From contig NZ_SWFP01000009.1 of assembly GCF_005869225.1 (NCBI RefSeq), positions 248,001 to 312,000 on the forward strand: a stretch of 64,000 nt of DNA. The letters are read 5' to 3'. The stretch is from Dyadobacter bucti. Lineage in GTDB: Bacteria; Bacteroidota; Bacteroidia; Cytophagales; Spirosomataceae. Below are positions 61,677 through 64,000 of this stretch, piece by piece; position 1 is the stretch's first letter, and each line of letters begins with the position of its first letter. The notes below the pieces were generated by a model. That model was not told where the DNA came from, did not search any database, and worked only from the letters and a program-made list of their open reading frames with translations. Made by a program: the position numbers and the translations under genes.

Positions 61677-62108
61677 ATGAAAGCCATCAATTATGAAATG
61701 CCTAAGGATAACCCGCTCCTGATGGCAGCCGAGCCCGAAGTAATGTATCTCTCCCAGCAGGATGTAGGTCTTTTTTCAATTGATAAATTTCACGCATTAT
61801 CCCAAAAGCTTTTATTCACACAGGCAGAATGGGCGGATATCCTGCACATCAGCGACCGGACATTGCAGCGGTACCTCAAAGAAAACAAACCCTTTGAAGG
61901 GCTGTATGCCGAGCATCTATATCAATTGGATAATATGGCAGATCTCGGGCTTCTGGTTTTTTCATCTGCCAAAGCGCTGGAAGAATGGCTTCGAACACCC
62001 CGCACGGTGCTCGGCAAAAGTCAGGATTTTACAACACTCCGGTCTTTTTGGGGTGTAAAGCAGATCAGTAATGAATTGGGGCGTATTGAGCACGGGGTTT
62101 ATATATGA
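61677..62108 (+). CDS. Xre/MbcA/ParS-type antitoxin of a RES-Xre pair
   Basis: 143 aa. Central helical HTH-like region (FSIDKFHALSQKLLFTQAEWADILHISDRTLQRYLKE) and the DUF2384-like C-terminus (LGKSQDFTTLRSFWGVKQISNELGRIEHG). It precedes a RES-domain gene by a four-base ATGA overlap, the standard antitoxin-toxin order. It would bind and hold the RES toxin and repress the operon. Confidence 0.88.
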   Translation: MKAINYEMPKDNPLLMAAEPEVMYLSQQDVGLFSIDKFHALSQKLLFTQAEWADILHISDRTLQRYLKENKPFEGLYAEHLYQLDNMADLGLLVFSSAKALEEWLRTPRTVLGKSQDFTTLRSFWGVKQISNELGRIEHGVYI

Positions 62109-62572
62109 TCGTTTACCGGCTTGCGGCAAAGGACTATATCCTTGATAGGACCGGAACAGGTGCGAGATTATTCGGTGGCCGCTGGAATCCGGTAGGGCAC
62201 TCCTGTATTTACACAAGCGAACATGTCTCGCTGGCCCTGCTGGAAAAATATGTACATGCCAATTCCAAAGAGAACATGAAGCGCATCGCTCTGATGCGGA
62301 TGGAAATTCCTGAAGACAAAAACCTCATTTTCCATATAGATGAAAAGCTGTTGAAAAACTCCTGGACGGAGGACACTTCTTACTCTCAATGGCTTGGAGA
62401 ACAGATCCTGGATGACCTTTCAGTAGTTGCATTTACTGTTCCCTCGGCCGTAGTTCCTTCCGAAAGGAATATCATTATCAATCCGCAGGCTATTAAGTTC
62501 GAAGAGGTAAAGTTTCTGGACCCTGTGGATTTTACAACTGATTATCGCCTGCTGAGCCGTTTGCTTTCTTAA
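62105..62572 (+). CDS. RES-domain toxin
   Basis: 155 aa. The RES residues are visible: Arg in YRLAAKDYILDRTGTGARLFGGRWNPVGH (residues 4-32), Glu in YTSEHVSLALLE and Ser in a later beta segment (VPSERNIIINP). RES toxins deplete cellular NAD+ in ParT/Res-type systems. The two genes are complete, so the module looks active, in contrast to the broken yefM-yoeB pair at 35.9 kb. Confidence 0.9.
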   Translation: MIVYRLAAKDYILDRTGTGARLFGGRWNPVGHSCIYTSEHVSLALLEKYVHANSKENMKRIALMRMEIPEDKNLIFHIDEKLLKNSWTEDTSYSQWLGEQILDDLSVVAFTVPSAVVPSERNIIINPQAIKFEEVKFLDPVDFTTDYRLLSRLLS

Positions 62573-62583
62573 TTCGCAGCCGA

Positions 62584-63819
62584 TTATTTTTTGAAAAGTA
62601 ATGCCTTAATCGGCTGTATTTTTGTGATGATCAATGTAGGGATCAGCAAAATGAGTCCTGATATGATAACTGTTACGACATTGACCAATACAAAAACCGG
62701 CCAGTCGAAAACGATGGGGACAGTATCCATATAATAGTTTACGGGGTCGAGCGGGATCAGCTTAAATTGATGTTGCAGCCAGCAAAACAGTAGTCCTCCG
62801 GCATTTCCAATAATTAGTCCTTTTCGGACCATGTGCAATCCTACCCGGAAAAAAACCATCCGGATCTGTTTGTTCGGACTTCCCAATGTTTTCAAAAGTC
62901 CTATCAGCGGTGTACGTTCCATGATCATCACCAGTAAAATGGAGATCATATTGAAACAGGCTACAAAAAGAATCAGGGACAGAAAAACGGCAGTATTCCT
63001 GTCCAGCAATATCAGCCAGTCGAAAATCTGGGGAAAACTGCTGGTAACTTTCTGAATGTAAACTTCCGGCGGCAGCAACGTTCTCAGCCTGTTCGCTACG
63101 TCGTCCAGTTTCTCGAAATTTTTGAGATAAATTTCATAGGTACCGACAGAGTCCGGCCCCCAGCCATTGAGTCTTTGGACCAATGCCAGATCTCCGATGA
63201 TCAGATTGTTATCAAATTCCTCCATTTGCGTATCATATATCCCGGCGACGGTGAGTTTTCGAGGACGCGGCGGATTTTGCAAAGAGTACATAATCACTTC
63301 ATTGCCAGGCTTTAAAAGTAGCTGGGAAGCAATTCTGCTGCTGATAATGATTTCTGAGGAATAACCGTACTTAATGGAAGAAGAATCTTTTCCAGTGATC
63401 AGGTTCCCTTCCACAAGGCTTTTTTTAAAGGTATTCCAGTCATAATCTTTGCCGACCCCTTTAAAAACCACACCCTTGATCTCGTCCGGTGTTTTAAGTA
63501 TGCCCGATTTGTGCGCAACAGCCTGCCAGTGGGCTATTTCAGGAATTTTCGGGAGCTCGTCAGATACAGGATTCCTGATGGCCAGCGGCCCGTCTTCAAA
63601 AGTATTTCCCTGAGCAAATGCGCGAATATTGATGTGTGCGCCAAATAAGAATATTTTTTGCCGGATGGTTTGTTTGAAACCAAGCAGAACAGCAAAAGCA
63701 ATAATCCCGACTGCAACTCCGATCGCAATACTGGCCACTCCGATACGTGAAACGGTGGCTGAAAATGAGCCTGCTTCGTTGTGACGTATGCGTTTGGCGA
63801 TGAATGAGGGAAACTGCAA
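62584..63819 (-). CDS. LolE/FtsX-type ABC transporter permease
   Basis: 411 aa. One N-terminal membrane helix (GVASIAIGVAVGIIAFAVLLGF), a large periplasmic MacB_PCD-like domain (residues about 45-270), then three C-terminal helices with FLSLILFVACFNMISILLVMIMERTPLIGLLKTLGSPNKQIRMVFF and VVTVIISGLILLIPTLIITKIQPIKALLFKK. This is the LolC/E topology of lipoprotein-release permeases. The ATPase partner is not in the window. Start ATG at 63817-63819. Confidence 0.9.
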   Translation of the reverse strand: MQFPSFIAKRIRHNEAGSFSATVSRIGVASIAIGVAVGIIAFAVLLGFKQTIRQKIFLFGAHINIRAFAQGNTFEDGPLAIRNPVSDELPKIPEIAHWQAVAHKSGILKTPDEIKGVVFKGVGKDYDWNTFKKSLVEGNLITGKDSSSIKYGYSSEIIISSRIASQLLLKPGNEVIMYSLQNPPRPRKLTVAGIYDTQMEEFDNNLIIGDLALVQRLNGWGPDSVGTYEIYLKNFEKLDDVANRLRTLLPPEVYIQKVTSSFPQIFDWLILLDRNTAVFLSLILFVACFNMISILLVMIMERTPLIGLLKTLGSPNKQIRMVFFRVGLHMVRKGLIIGNAGGLLFCWLQHQFKLIPLDPVNYYMDTVPIVFDWPVFVLVNVVTVIISGLILLIPTLIITKIQPIKALLFKK

Positions 63820-63850
63820 GAGGAATCTGTTGGTTAAAATTTACGTTTGG

Positions 63851-63858
63851 CAAAAATA
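63851..63858 (-). promoter_or_regulatory. Candidate -7 box for the LolE-like gene
   Basis: Minus-strand TATTTTTG, an exact TAnnTTTG match, 32 bp before the ATG; no -33 TTG at the usual spacing. Confidence 0.4.
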
Positions 63859-63962
63859 GGGAAAAACTTTACCGGTTCTAAAACGCATTTTTTTATTAAG
63901 TTGCCTGAGGAACGATTTTTAAGTACCGTAACCCACAATTAATTAAACAGAACACTTTTCTA

Positions 63963-64000
63963 TGCCATTGATCAAAGCAGCCTCAGGGGTAGTAAATCAA
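63963..64000 (+). CDS. Start of a gene that runs off the window
   Basis: ATG at 63963 opens a frame MPLIKAASGVVNQ that is still open at the window end. It is divergent from the LolE-like gene. Too short to identify. Confidence 0.35.

Noticed and set aside
1-64000. CRISPR arrays, IS elements, tRNA, rRNA, riboswitches
   Set aside because: No regularly spaced direct repeats, transposase frames, tRNA-like cloverleaf or rRNA segments were noticed on either strand. Small RNA genes cannot be excluded by eye.

Overview
The window looks like a chromosomal segment from a Bacteroidota bacterium, most likely order Cytophagales (Dyadobacter/Spirosomaceae-like; this placement is inference from gene content, no 16S is present). 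Reasons: a type IX secretion (T9SS) C-terminal sorting domain, promoters of the Bacteroidota form TTG-N17..23-TAnnTTTG, weak use of Shine-Dalgarno sites, many Bacteroidota-style lipoproteins, Tat-exported Gfo/Idh/MocA proteins, KduI/KduD/KdgF uronate genes and a complete ebo operon. No rRNA, tRNA, IS element, prophage or CRISPR array was seen.

Layout. 1-7.8 kb: 3' part of galE, a SirB1-type transglutaminase-like protein, a phosphopantetheinyl transferase, a WD40 protein, a DivIVA-domain protein coupled to folB (TTG start), a carboxynorspermidine/saccharopine dehydrogenase-family enzyme and a PQQ-type sugar dehydrogenase lipoprotein. 7.8-14.6 kb: the six-gene ebo operon (eboA-B-C, a 238-bp gap with a stem-loop, then eboD-E-F), all on the minus strand. 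14.8-19.1 kb: MgtC-like protein, a RelE/ParE-type toxin-antitoxin pair, aminopeptidase P and a secreted subtilisin-like protease. 19.5-25.9 kb: a Tat-exported oxidoreductase/isomerase pair, a Crp-like regulator, and a secreted PKD-like T9SS cargo between two paralogous outer-membrane barrel candidates. 26-34 kb: SpmA/B-type transporter, an orphan TolC plus membrane-fusion pair, gpsA, a BNR-repeat sialidase-like lipoprotein and a DEAD-box helicase.

34-42 kb: a serine hydrolase, a decayed yefM-yoeB toxin-antitoxin remnant, DUF2911 and NTF2-like proteins, a second sugar dehydrogenase lipoprotein, a TetR regulator whose palindrome recurs before a frameshifted SDR gene plus DUF2798 gene, and fabF. 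42-51 kb: HAD phosphatase, RarD-like permease, a REP-like double hairpin, methyltransferase and UbiA-like protein, M28 and M17 peptidases, an ATP-grasp protein and a broken yhcG (DUF1016) nuclease gene. 51-57 kb: a uronate catabolism block (kduD, kduI, two KdgF-like cupins, an ExuT-like permease) divergent from a LacI-type regulator. 57-64 kb: NUDIX hydrolase, GH31 glycosidase, a peroxiredoxin-like protein, a methionine-type aminotransferase, a Xre-RES toxin-antitoxin pair and a LolE/FtsX-type permease.

The most interesting blocks are the ebo operon (a conserved but poorly understood metabolite-trafficking cassette with no recognisable product genes next to it), the barrel-PKD-barrel cassette, the KdgF duplication with one predicted periplasmic copy, the TetR regulon with matching operators, and four recently inactivated genes (SDR, yoeB, yefM, yhcG) whose lesions can be placed to the base. 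All domain and family calls are by eye; no database search was run.
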